NCBI RefSeq assembly: GCF_036013935.1
Contig: NZ_CP107902.1
Coordinates: 3,133,001-3,197,000, forward strand
Length of the DNA: 64,000 nucleotides
From: Streptomyces sp. NBC_00461
Lineage (GTDB): Bacteria > Actinomycetota > Actinomycetes > Streptomycetales > Streptomycetaceae
Direction of reading: 5' to 3'
Part shown: one piece after another, positions 9,661 through 18,389 of the stretch
Layout: each line of letters begins with the position of its first letter
Numbering within the stretch: the first letter of the stretch is position 1
Position numbers and translations under genes: made by a program
Notes under the pieces: generated by a model
Database searches by the model: none
Seen by the model: only the letters and a program-made list of their open reading frames with translations
What the model was told of the DNA's origin: nothing

Positions 9661-10173
9661 CGCGCGCTCGTGTCCTTGACGTTTTCGCAGGTCAGATGCG
9701 GTTGCCCATACGGGTGCCGCCCGATTGCCTCCGCCCCGACGAACTCCAGCCCGTGTCAGCCTGTTCCTTCGAAGGGCCTGTGAAGTCGGAGATCGCCGGG
9801 ATGGCCAGGGGTCGTCAGTTGTGCCCCGGGCCCGGCCGCTGAGGGTTTCCGATCGTCACATCGTCCATGACGCCGACAGCAGCCGACCCCCTGTCGGCGC
9901 GGATGTCGACTGCTCCCTCGACGATCGGCCGGGCCAACCCCACTGACCGCCCGGCGATCTGGCCAACCGAACCATGGGGAGCCCGGCGAGAGCTCGGTGT
10001 GCCCGCTCAGGACCGTTTCCTCTTCGGGCCGTTTCCTCGCCTCGGGCCTGCGCACCAGGCGTACGGCATCCTCGCCGCCTCCACTGTCGGCGCCATGGAC
10101 GGCAGCCCATGCCGCGTGCGTAGCAAATGGGACAACGATTCAGCCCGGCGACACCCTCAGCTGGACCCACCTT
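9661..10173. other. Gene-free stretch left of att copy B
   Basis: No supported gene. It contains an ACGTTTTCGCAGGTCAGA motif at 9679-9696, identical to the one at 10495-10512 on the other side of att copy B, and a CCCGTGTCAGCCTGTTCC stretch near 9750-9767 resembling sequence after 10540. Otherwise non-coding remnant. Confidence 0.4.
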
Positions 10174-10481
10174 CGCCGTCCCGGCCCCTGTACGGCCCCT
10201 GAGTCTTGGCATCGACCCTCACGGCAGTCGCCCGGTCCGCGAGCGACACCCTCGATCATCAACTCAGCGGCAGGTCAGAAGGGTTGGAACTCCCCCGACC
10301 ACCGCCGGACTCCAAACCCACGAGCAGCGGATTCAGTCCGTCCAGGCAAAGTTGACGCGCCGACACCCAAAAATGAACGTTTCCGCAGGTCAAAGGCCTA
10401 CACAAGTGGGGCGGGTGGGACTCGAACCCACGGCCGACGGATTATGAGTCCTTTGAGGATCTTGGCGGTCCTTGCCGATCA
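10174..10481. repeat. att-like direct repeat, copy B (contains 3' half of the CAU tRNA)
   Basis: Near-identical to 1688-1995 (offset 8486 bp). Bases 10406-10451 are the tRNA 3' half from acceptor end to anticodon loop. With copy A it brackets the importer/hydrolase segment; with copy C at the intact tRNA it brackets the IS-rich segment. The much higher A-to-B than A-to-C similarity suggests that A and B arose by a more recent duplication or integration. Confidence 0.85.
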
Positions 10482-10544
10482 ACGCTCATCTTTGACGTTT
10501 TCGCAGGTCAGATGTGGTAATCCGTGTTGAGGCTAGTCAGCCCT

Positions 10545-10740
10545 TGTCAGTCTGTTCCTGTCCTTGCGGCCTCAACTCGGCCTCAATGAGGCCCGACAGG
10601 AACGCGCTGAAGACACAGGAGACGATCGCGCCAGCTCAAGGACGGGGATCGAACCCGCGCGCAGCGGATTCTCCTTCCAACACGGAGAGGCTCCGCCCTC
10701 TGCTCGGGGCAGAGCCTCTGTGGCTGTTTTCATAGGCCAG
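10545..10740. repeat. Degenerate repeat module with tRNA-like remnant
   Basis: GGGGATCGAACCCGCGCGCA near 10647-10666 followed by GCGGATTCTCCTTCC resembles the reverse complement of a tRNA T-arm plus flank. Comparable modules lie at about 16062-16180 and 16490-16560, and the left flanks of att copies A, B and C share the AGCAGCGGATTC block. It reads as a family of decayed att or tRNA remnants rather than a gene. Confidence 0.5.
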
Positions 10741-10800
10741 ACGTCGCCTCGTGAGCTTATCCGGCTCAGTTGCCTTCTTCCAGAGCGGGTTGATGGGAAC

Positions 10801-11058
10801 GGGCAGGCTGCGGCTGACTGGTACAACGTCGCCCACCGGCACTCCGGAATAGCCATGCATACCCCCTTCGACGTGCACTTCGGCCTCGCCGACCAGCTCC
10901 GCGAGATGCGCGCCGACGTCCTCACGAGCGTCTACCGCCAGCACCCCGAACGATTCGTCCGCGGGGCACCCGAACCACCGAAACTCCCCGGGGCCGCCTG
11001 GATCAACAAGCCCCCCGACCTCCGACACAACGGTCAAACGATCCCGGCACAGAGATAG
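10801..11058 (+). pseudogene. IS3-family transposase, C-terminal fragment
   Basis: About 85 residues including DWYNVAHRHSGIAMHTPFDV and HPERFVR...PKLPGAAWINKP match the C-terminal end of the rve-type catalytic region of IS3-family OrfB transposases. The upstream part is missing: the frame runs into the repeat module at 10545-10740. No terminal inverted repeat was identified. It is a dead remnant. Confidence 0.7.
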
Positions 11059-11095
11059 AACGATCTACCTGCCTTGATCGCGCTGACAGCGGCAC

Positions 11096-11249
11096 CCCCC
11101 TTTTGCGGGGCCGCGGCGGGTGATGTCTGGCGTGCGCCCGCGGCGTGCTGGTGGGCACGGACCGCGGTGGAGTCCACGGACACATCCCAGTCGATTCGGC
11201 CGGCGGCGTCCTCGGCGGCCTGCACCTTCGACAGGAGCATCTGCCGTTC
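11096..11249 (-). pseudogene. IS5-family transposase fragment
   Basis: Minus-strand translation contains AAGRIDWDVSVDSTAVRAHQ and then HAAGAR, the typical segment around the first catalytic Asp of IS5-family (IS427-like) transposases. The flanking sequence is not in register with the family, so only about 50 residues survive. It is one of several transposase fragments between 10.8 and 16.5 kb. Confidence 0.65.
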
Positions 11250-11395
11250 GGCACCCGGTGCAGCCCCGGCGGATCTCAGCAGCGAAGAATGGCGCATCCT
11301 CAACGCGTTCGAGGGCGAGCGGTACGAACTGCTGGAAATCGCCTTGTCCACAGGCGAATTGGGATGGGTGCGGCTCGTCTTGAGTGGGGTGCTGG

Positions 11396-11537
11396 TCAGG
11401 CACTGGGGGTGTATTCGCTCTGGCCAGCTGGTTGGTAGAGGCGTTCAAGTTCGCGAGTGAGGTGGTATCGCAAGTGGGTGTCGAAGTCGCCGTTGTTGCG
11501 CATGGCGCGGACGTTAAGGACGGCTTGACAGGTCAGC
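11396..11537 (-). pseudogene. C-terminal fragment of another transposase (possibly ISKra4-like)
   Basis: The minus strand encodes QAVLNVRAMRNNGDFDTHLR followed by YHLTRELERLYQP and a stop at 11396-11398. The 'L.vRA.r..gdFd.y..hl..E..R.y' pattern is typical of the C-terminal tail of some transposases, ISKra4 being my best guess. Only about 45 residues remain, so the family assignment is tentative. Confidence 0.4.
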
Positions 11538-11553
11538 AGATCAGCAGGTCACT

Positions 11554-12715
11554 TCAGGCGAGCCACACCCGTTGGGGAATGCTGTGGCAGCCGTCGGTCC
11601 ACCGCTGGTGCAGGTAGGGCTTGTACTCGTCGAGGAGGGTGGCGCGGTTGGTGGCTTTGACCAGGAGTTCGTCGAGGCTGCGGGCGCGGGCGAAGCGGCG
11701 CACGGTGGAGTGGCCTAGCCGCAGTTCACTGCGGATCACGGCCAGGGTCTTGCCCTCGGCCAGCCGCTCCTGCACCGCCTCGTAGCGTTCGGTGGTGCGG
11801 GCCACCAGGCGCCGCGGGCGGCCCGCGAAGTCGAGCGTCCCGTCCGGCGGAACGAACGGGATGCTCTCCGCGGTGGACGGCTCCTCGGTGACCAGGTCCC
11901 CGGCGGCGTCCACCTTGGTGACCAGGGGGGGTCGCGAATGCGGCCCGGATGCAGCTGTGGTGGGCGCCGACCGTCCTCTCCAGGGCCTCGGCAAGGTTCC
12001 GCCACAGATGCCACCCGTCCGCGATCTGCGTCGCCTGCGGGGCGCCGGTACGGGCGCCCTTGGCGTAGGCGCCGGCCCGGTCCCGGCAGATGATCTCCAC
12101 CTCGGGGTGACCGCGCAGCCAGTCGGCCAGCGGTGCGGCGTCCCGGCCGGGCAGCACATCGAGCGGCCGGCGGGCCTCCAGGTCGATGAGGATGGTGGCG
12201 TACGAATCGCCCTTGCGTAAAGCGAAATCGTCCACGCCCAGCACTCTGACCTGGGCCGGAGGCGACTTGAGGACAGCGCGAAGGAGATGCAGGAGGGTGT
12301 CCTTCGCAACGCGGATGCTCAACGCGCCGGCAAGACGTGCCCCGGGACGGCCCGCCAGCGTCAGGGCGATCGAGGTGAGCACCGTTCGAAGCAGTGGGGT
12401 GTAGCGGGCGTGCGGGCTGGTCAGCCCTTGAATCTGCACGACGAATGTCACCGCCGGGCAACGGGAGTTGACGCACTTGAAGCGCCGCACCGAGAACTCG
12501 ATCACAACGGGGGCCGCACCGATGGGTGCGTCAACGAGGCGGCGCCGGTATCGCCCGTGCACCCGCCAGGAAGGCATCGCACAGGACGTACATCTCGCTG
12601 GGAGCGTCCGGCATGATGTACGAAACGTGACCGCCCCGGCCACCCGCTCGACGGACTCCACGACCACACCAGCTAAATGCGGCAGCAACCGCCCCAAAAC
12701 CCCTGAACCGCACAC
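11554..12715 (-). pseudogene. ISL3-family transposase, frameshifted and C-terminally truncated
   Basis: The N-terminal zinc-ribbon-like region and DDE-type domain ([20 protein letters not shown], then [15 protein letters not shown] and [16 protein letters not shown]) are read from 12715 down to about 11930. The frame then changes at a run of seven G (11925-11931) and continues as [20 protein letters not shown] through a second region with a helix-turn-helix ([20 protein letters not shown]) to 11554. The end, CHSIPQRVWLA, departs from the family after CHSIPQ, so roughly the last 100 or more residues are missing. No intact inverted repeats were found. The single-base frameshift could be a real mutation or a homopolymer sequencing error. 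Confidence 0.85.
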
Positions 12716-12782
12716 CCAGTAGATGCCCAGCTCAGCCGGACAGCATCACAAGATCGTCGACAGAGCCGAATTGCGCGACCGC

Positions 12783-13330
12783 TCACAGTTCCTGCTGCCC
12801 CGCGCCGAACAGCAGGCCGGCGATGTGCGCGTTCGCCACCTGGTCCATGTGCGCGAAGAGCCAGTCCACCTTGTCGTCCTGGTAGTGGATGAGGGTGTTG
12901 TTCTGCGCCATGTTGCCCACAGGGATCTGCCACAGGACCACCGGCTTGCCACGGACTCGGCCATCGTCTTCCAGACCCCTAGCTCGGCGGCGGCCTTCTG
13001 GTCCGTCCAGAACATGTCGCGGCTCCCGTGCGCCGGCTCGGCGTACCAGCCCGCGTCGCGGTCCGACACGTCGGCGACCAGGAAGTCGGCGTTCTGCGCC
13101 CCGAGGATCGCGTAATCCTTGGCGCACGCCTGCGTGTTGCCCTGCCAGTCCCAGCAGGTGAGGTGCATACCGACGGCCGCGTGAGGAGCGTACTTGCGGG
13201 TCATTGCGATCAGGCAGTGGGCCAGACCCGCCACACTGTTCGCCTGATTTGCGCAGTCGTTCGGGGCCGCAGCAGTCACCTGCGCCGGGACCTTGTTCAC
13301 ATTGCCCACGGTCGAGTAGCCGGGGCACAG
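12783..13330 (-). pseudogene. Broken copy of the extracellular domain of the adjacent sigma-factor fusion
   Basis: Starting with NVNKVPAQVTAAAPN near 13310 this matches residues about 548-718 of the 748-residue protein at 13477-15723: CLIAMTRKYAPHAAVGMHLT versus CLISMTRKYAPNATVGLHLT in the intact gene. The frame shifts near 12955-12965, after WKTMAE, and continues as GKPVVLWQIPVGNMAQNNTL to DKVDWLFAHMDQVANAHIAG and a stop at 12783. Divergence from the intact copy is moderate, suggesting an old tandem duplicate that lost its N-terminal part. The 146 bp between the two copies hold no recognisable gene. Confidence 0.75.
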
Positions 13331-13476
13331 CAATGTGCTCCGGCTACCCGACATCATCGACGGCAGCAGCTCGCGGACGTCACCGACGTCCCGCGGGCGG
13401 CCAGGATCACGCCGCGCAGGACCGGGCCGATCGTGCTGAACGACGTGCCGACCGCGAAGGCAGCAGCCTTCTCACG

Positions 13477-15723
13477 CTATTTGAGCGGCGTGCCACCCGA
13501 GTTTCGGTAGGCGATCGTCTTCCGGAACAGGTTGCCGCCGTCGGTTTCAATCGTGGTCGACTTGTCCGATCCTTGGCCGAACATCAGAGCCGCGACATGG
13601 GCGCTCGCGACCCGGTCCATGTGCGAGAACAGCCAGTCCACCTTGTCGTCCTTATAGTGGTACGGGGTGTTGTTCTGTCGCATGTTGCCGACCGGGATCT
13701 GCCAGACCACGATCGGTTTGCCGGACGCGTCCGCCATCGTCTTCCAATACGCGAGCTGCGCGGTCCACTTCTTTTCGCTCCAGAATGAGTTGTGTCCGCC
13801 ATTCTCCGGCAGGGCAGTGAGACCGGCGTCCGCGGCTTCAACCTCCCCGACCAGGAAGTCCGCATTTTTTGCCCCGAGGGCCACGTAATCCCTGGCGCAT
13901 TTCTTCTCGTTGCCCGGCCAGTCCCAGCAGGTGAGGTGCAGGCCGACGGTCGCGTTAGGAGCGTACTTGCGGGTCATTGAGATCAGGCAGCGGGCCAGAC
14001 CCGCCACAGTGTTCGCCTGATTTCCGCATTCGTTCGGAGCCGCCGCAGTCACCTGCGCCGGGACCTTGTTCACATCGCCCGTCCCTCGGGCGAATCCCCA
14101 AAAGTCAGCTTCGAGATCGATCATGTCGTGCGAGGTGCCGATCTTCTGGACGAAGAAACGGTAGTCGTTCAGGTACCTGGTGAGGAGGTCGACCCGGTTG
14201 ACCGCCTTCACCTCGTCCTGCCACGTCGCATTGGGGGTGAGGTGGGGGAGTTCAAACCACGACCACATCATCGTCTGCGGATGCGGTTGACCCTTATAGG
14301 TAGCCTGCGCAGCGCGGGCTTCCATATGGGGGACGAGCCCCCCGCGTCCACCCCACACGCATCCCCACCAGTTCGTCCCATTCGGGCAGGACTTCGCCGT
14401 GTACACGCTGCTCGACGGTGCAGGCGGACTGACGACGTATTGGTACTGAGCGTCGAATGGTGCGGCAACCGAAGGTTTATCGTTCGATATTCTTCCGATC
14501 ATCACCGTGTTCTTGCCCATGAAACGTATCGTCGAGCTGGCGCCACCGGCCGCAGGAGACGACGCCGACGACGCTGCTGCCTTGGCGCTCGCCGACGCCG
14601 ACGCCGACGCGCTCGCCGAGGCTGAGGCCGAACCGCTCGCCACGGCCGCCGCGACACCCGCAGCGCCCCGCGCCCCCGCCGTGGCGGAAGGGGAACCCTG
14701 TGGCTGGTGGCTGGTGGCCGCGTAGACGACGCCCGCGCCGACGGCTACGGCGGCAGCTACCGCGGCCGCGACGAGTTTCGCGGACACGTGCGCGGCCAGC
14801 CCGCCCGATCTGCTGCCGTGGCCGCCGTGGCGCAACCGCTTCGCGGCCTTGCCTTTCCCCGCGACCCCTTTCGCCGCGGCGGCCTGCGCGCTCGGCGCGG
14901 ACGGGGGCAGGGCGTGCCGCAGCCATGTGGCCGCGAGCAGTGCGGGTACCGGTACCAGGGCCGAGCCCGCCAGCAGCCGCTCGGCGGGCACCAGGTCCTG
15001 CCAGGACGCGACGCAGGCTACGCATTCGCGTACGTGCCGCGCGAACTGCTTGCGCCACGACGGGGCCGCCCACCCGTCCCACCGGGTCGCTATCTGGGAG
15101 AGCTCAGCGCACCGGGGCGCGGCGTCCAGCGCCCGCACCACCGTGCGGGCGGCGTCCAGCCTGGCCTTGAGCCGCTGCACCCGCACCGCCGCGTGTCCCG
15201 GCTCGATGCCCAGCGCCCCGGCCAGCTCCGCCCGGTCCAGCTCGCCCGCCGCCTCCAGCCACCACAGCGCCAGCAGTTCGCGGTCACCCTCCTCCAGCCA
15301 GCGCGTCGCCAGAGCCGTCTCGCGCCTCTGGCCCGACAGCTCCAGTTGAAGGATCGTCAGGTCCACGAAGTCCGCGCCGGGATCGGCCGCGTCCGGCGCG
15401 AGCTCGAAGCCCCAGCCGTGCGCCGCCGAGGGCTGCGTCTGGTGGCGCCGCCACCGGTCGCGCACCTGGCGCACCGCGATCGCCACCACCCAGGCTCGGA
15501 ACGCCGTAGGGTCGCGCAAATCCCCGATCCGGTCCACCGCGCGCATCAGCGTCTCCTGGACCACGTCGTCCACATCGACGTGTCCGTCCAGCGCCCGCCC
15601 GACGATGTTGTAGACCAGCGGCAGATACGCGGCCATCAACTCGTCCAGGGCTTGGCGGTCCCCGCCCTGCGCCGCCACCACCAAGTCCTGATCTGCACGC
15701 CCGTCCCGCTCTGCAACCCGCAT
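13477..15723 (-). CDS. ECF sigma factor fused to a transmembrane helix and an extracellular enzyme-like domain
   Basis: A 748-residue protein. The ATG at 15723 is chosen because AAGGAG lies 5 nt upstream; a GTG at 15741 is also in frame. Residues about 14-95 are sigma region 2 (YLPLVYNIVGRALDG, DDVVQETLMRAVDRIGDLRD) and about 135-195 region 4 (ELAGALGIEPGHAAVRVQRL). A HVRECVAC motif at 230-237 looks like a zinc-type anti-sigma (ZAS) domain. A basic stretch near 290-310 precedes one membrane helix at about 316-336, then an Ala/Ser-repeat linker (363-380). The remaining 350 residues should be extracellular, with WWGCVWGGRGGLVPH, DMIDLEADFWGFARG, HLTCWDWPGN and VVWQIPVGN, suggestive of a TIM-barrel glycosidase fold. 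The layout implies a one-protein signalling device, perhaps releasing the sigma part by proteolysis. No partner anti-sigma gene is adjacent. Confidence 0.8.
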   Translation of the reverse strand: MRVAERDGRADQDLVVAAQGGDRQALDELMAAYLPLVYNIVGRALDGHVDVDDVVQETLMRAVDRIGDLRDPTAFRAWVVAIAVRQVRDRWRRHQTQPSAAHGWGFELAPDAADPGADFVDLTILQLELSGQRRETALATRWLEEGDRELLALWWLEAAGELDRAELAGALGIEPGHAAVRVQRLKARLDAARTVVRALDAAPRCAELSQIATRWDGWAAPSWRKQFARHVRECVACVASWQDLVPAERLLAGSALVPVPALLAATWLRHALPPSAPSAQAAAAKGVAGKGKAAKRLRHGGHGSRSGGLAAHVSAKLVAAAVAAAVAVGAGVVYAATSHQPQGSPSATAGARGAAGVAAAVASGSASASASASASASASAKAAASSASSPAAGGASSTIRFMGKNTVMIGRISNDKPSVAAPFDAQYQYVVSPPAPSSSVYTAKSCPNGTNWWGCVWGGRGGLVPHMEARAAQATYKGQPHPQTMMWSWFELPHLTPNATWQDEVKAVNRVDLLTRYLNDYRFFVQKIGTSHDMIDLEADFWGFARGTGDVNKVPAQVTAAAPNECGNQANTVAGLARCLISMTRKYAPNATVGLHLTCWDWPGNEKKCARDYVALGAKNADFLVGEVEAADAGLTALPENGGHNSFWSEKKWTAQLAYWKTMADASGKPIVVWQIPVGNMRQNNTPYHYKDDKVDWLFSHMDRVASAHVAALMFGQGSDKSTTIETDGGNLFRKTIAYRNSGGTPLK

Positions 15724-16290
15724 CCGCACTCCTTCGCTCACCGGCCGGGCGCCCGCGCGCGCCCGGTCCGCCTCGATGTATAGGTGACGGCTGCGCGGCG
15801 GCCGGGTAACACTTCCGGCCGCATTGTTTTGCCGGACCGCGCACTACCCGCGGGCGGCGGCGACCCAACACCAAGCAAACCAACCAGTAGACGAAACACC
15901 ATGCGTCAGCTAGCTGCCCGGCAGAACCACCGAATGGAGAAACGCACAGGTCATCGATCAGCAGCGCGGTTCACCACAACGCTCTCAGTCTTTCCGATCC
16001 TTGTGTCCAACCTGCGTCCAGAACGCGTCCTGGAGGACAGCCCAACCGGATTCCGAGACGATCGCCCCAGCTCAGAAGTGCGCCTCGAACTCGCCCGCAG
16101 CGGATTCCCCTTCCAACGCACAGAGACTCCACCCCAGGGCGCCAGGGCGGAGCCTCTGGGAGCACTTTCACCGAGCAACGCGTATACACAGAGCCCGAGC
16201 TACAGGACCGGAATCAGTCCGCGTCCAGCTCGGCCGCTTCGACGGGGTGCCGCTGCAGCCAAGCGTATGCGTTTCGCCTGTTGCTACCAA
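15724..16290. other. Gene-free stretch with degenerate repeat module
   Basis: It holds the upstream region of the sigma-fusion gene (about 15724-15900). At about 16062-16180 there is a module resembling 10615-10740 (GAGACGATCGCCCCAGCTCA, then CGCAGCGGATTCCCCTTCC). The plus-strand frame open from 15784 has no ribosome-binding site or coding signature except for the IS1380 piece at its end, so I do not call a gene. Confidence 0.45.
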
Positions 16291-16434
16291 CATCCCCGGG
16301 GCGATGCCGGCCTCAAACTGAGCCACCGTCAGCGCGCCCGCTGCGAGGACCGCATCCGCAACGCCCGTGCCACCGGCCTGCGCAACCTCCCCCGGCACGA
16401 CTTCTCCCCGAACCAGATCTGGCTGGAGATCGGT
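16291..16434 (+). pseudogene. IS1380-family transposase fragment
   Basis: Plus-strand translation gives SHRQRARCEDRIRNARATGL then RNLPRHDFSPNQIWLEI, which matches the conserved 'RCEDRIR..k.tGl.nLP......N..W' block of IS1380-family transposases. Only about 48 residues remain and neither end is preserved. Confidence 0.7.
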
Positions 16435-16613
16435 CTGCTTCTATCCTTGCGTCCCGAACGCGTCCAGGATGGACGAGGAGAACCCGACTCCCCGGATACT
16501 GCTCCAGTTCAGAGGGGTTCTCAAACTCCTCCGCAGCGGATCCCTTCCTCACTTCGGGCGGATGTCGGGGCCCCTGCGGGGCGATCCCACTGGCACTGGC
16601 GTCGGCGCGAGCG
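16435..16613. other. Gene-free stretch with third repeat-module copy
   Basis: At about 16500-16555 the sequence TCAAACTCCTCCGCAGCGGA followed by TCCCTTCC is a further degenerate copy of the module at 10545-10740 and 16062-16180. Nothing else is recognisable. Confidence 0.35.
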
Positions 16614-18053
16614 TCACGCGTCCAGTGACGTCATGACGTGCTTGATACGGGTGTAGTCCTCGAAGCCGTACGCGGACAGATCCTTGCCGTAGCCGGATTG
16701 TTTGAAGCCGCCGTGGGGCATCTCGGCGACCAGTGGGATGTGGGTGTTGATCCACACGCAGCCGAAGTCCAGCTTCTTGGACATGCGCATCGCGCGTGCG
16801 TGGTCCTTGGTCCACACCGACGAGGCCAGGGCGTAGTCCACGCCGTTGGCCCACTCCACGGCCTGCTTCTCGTCCGTGAAGGACTGGACGGTGATGACCG
16901 GGCCGAACACCTCGTTCTGGATGATCTCGTCGTCCTGCTTGAGGCCGGAGACGACGGTGGGGGCGTAGAAGTAGCCCTTGTCGCCGACGCGGTGGCCGCC
17001 TGCCTCGATCTTGGCGTGGGCGGGCAGCCGCTCGATGAAGCCGGAGACCTGCGTGAGCTGGTTGGCATTATTGAGCGGTCCATACAGCACATCCGGATCG
17101 TCGGGCCGACCGGTCTTCGTGCCTGTGGCGGCCCTCGCCAGCGCCGTCACGAACTCGTCGTGGACCGACTCCTGTACGAGGACGCGGGTCGCGGCCGTGC
17201 AGTCCTGGCCGGCGTTGAAGAAACCGGCCACCGAGATGCCCTCGACGGCCTGGGTTATGTCAGCGTCGGCGACGACGACGACGGGGGCCTTGCCGCCCAA
17301 CTCCAGGTGGACGCGCTTGACGTCTTTGGCCGCGGACCCGGCGACTTGCTTGCCAGCCCGTACGGAGCCGGTGATGGAGGCCATCGCCGGAGTGGGGTGT
17401 TCGACCATCAGGCGCCCGGTGTCGCGGTCACCGCAGATGACGTTGAAAACGCCCTTGGGAAGGATGGACCCAATGATCGCGGCCATCAGCAGGGTGGAGG
17501 CCGGGGTGGTGTCCGACGGCTTCAGGACCACGGTGTTGCCCGCGGCCAGCGCCGGGGCGAACTTCCAGACCGCCATCAGCATCGGGTAGTTCCACGGTGC
17601 GACCTGCGCGCAGACCCCGACGGGCTCACGCCTGACGATGGAGGTCATGCCGTCCATGTACTCACCGGCCGATCGGCCCTCGAGCAGGCGCGCGGCGCCG
17701 GCGAAAAAGCGGATCTGGTCCACCATCGGTGGCACCTCTTCGCTCGCCGTCAGCTCCAGGGGCTTGCCGGTGTTCTCGGACTCGACGGCGACGAGTTCCC
17801 CGGTCCTCGCCTCGAAAGCGTCCGCGATCTTCAGTAGCAGGCGCTGTCGCTCGGCCGGGGTGGTGTCGCGCCACGCCGGGAACGCGGCCGCGGCGGCGCC
17901 CATGGCGGCGTCGACGTCCTCCCGGCCGGACAGCGGCGAGGTCGCGTAGGACTCGCCGGTCACCGGGTTGACGATCTCGATGGTCTGCCCGTCGGCGGCG
18001 TCCAGGGACTCGCCGCCGATGTAGTTTCGCAGCGTGCGCAGAACGGTGGTCAC
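16614..18053 (-). CDS. NAD(P)-dependent aldehyde dehydrogenase, gamma-aminobutyraldehyde/betaine-aldehyde type
   Basis: A 479-residue enzyme, normal length for the family, that would oxidise an (amino)aldehyde to the acid. The GTG at 18053 is preferred: CTGGAG lies about 8 nt upstream and the protein then begins at the expected RTLRNYIGGE; the frame is open to 18242 but that part is not family-like. Landmarks are the cofactor region APWNYPMLMAVWKFAPAL, the general base Glu in LELGGKAP (about residue 251), the nucleophile Cys in GQDCTA (about residue 285) and EVFGPVI near 380. The closest family name is gamma-aminobutyraldehyde dehydrogenase of the putrescine pathway. No other putrescine gene is adjacent. 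Confidence 0.88.
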   Translation of the reverse strand: MTTVLRTLRNYIGGESLDAADGQTIEIVNPVTGESYATSPLSGREDVDAAMGAAAAAFPAWRDTTPAERQRLLLKIADAFEARTGELVAVESENTGKPLELTASEEVPPMVDQIRFFAGAARLLEGRSAGEYMDGMTSIVRREPVGVCAQVAPWNYPMLMAVWKFAPALAAGNTVVLKPSDTTPASTLLMAAIIGSILPKGVFNVICGDRDTGRLMVEHPTPAMASITGSVRAGKQVAGSAAKDVKRVHLELGGKAPVVVVADADITQAVEGISVAGFFNAGQDCTAATRVLVQESVHDEFVTALARAATGTKTGRPDDPDVLYGPLNNANQLTQVSGFIERLPAHAKIEAGGHRVGDKGYFYAPTVVSGLKQDDEIIQNEVFGPVITVQSFTDEKQAVEWANGVDYALASSVWTKDHARAMRMSKKLDFGCVWINTHIPLVAEMPHGGFKQSGYGKDLSAYGFEDYTRIKHVMTSLDA

Positions 18054-18336
18054 TGGGTCTCCAGTTGGCACATAGGTGGTTCCTCGCGTGTTATTTCGGG
18101 TCCGGTTGTCGAGGGTGATGTCGGACGGCAGCCGCTGGGCCACGTGGACAGGGATGAGGACAGCAGCAGCACCAGCACGGTGCCGACATGGACCAGGTGC
18201 CAGTGCCGTGAATTCCCACGTGCCCCGACTCCGATCGGGCACCGACTCGGTGCCGGGTACCGGGGTGCGCGGAAGCCGCCGCAGAGCGGGGACTACGCCC
18301 CTGGGCCAAGTGCCGGTCTGCGCAGCCGGATGGCGT

Positions 18337-18372
18337 AAGGCGAGCTGCTCCGCCGGCAGAGCTGCTCGCCTT
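18337..18372 (-). terminator. Hairpin after the truncated dimethylformamidase copy
   Basis: Arms AAGGCGAGCTGCTC and GAGCTGCTCGCCTT (13 of 14 pairs) around an 8-nt loop, 17 nt past the stop on the minus strand. It holds the same position as the hairpin at 1495-1520 and shares the loop CGCCGGC, but the stem sequence differs, so the two have diverged while staying self-complementary. Confidence 0.65.
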
Positions 18373-18389
18373 GGGCAACAGGGGGTGGC

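Noticed and set aside
10127..10447. Short plus-strand frames ending in VGRVGLEPTADGL at both att copies and at the tRNA
   Set aside because: The 'protein' is the translation of the tRNA 3' half, a frequent mis-annotation; no ribosome-binding site.
15784..16656. 290-codon plus-strand frame after the sigma-fusion gene
   Set aside because: Only the IS1380 piece near 16291-16434 is recognisable; the rest is a frame kept open by base composition over repeat modules.
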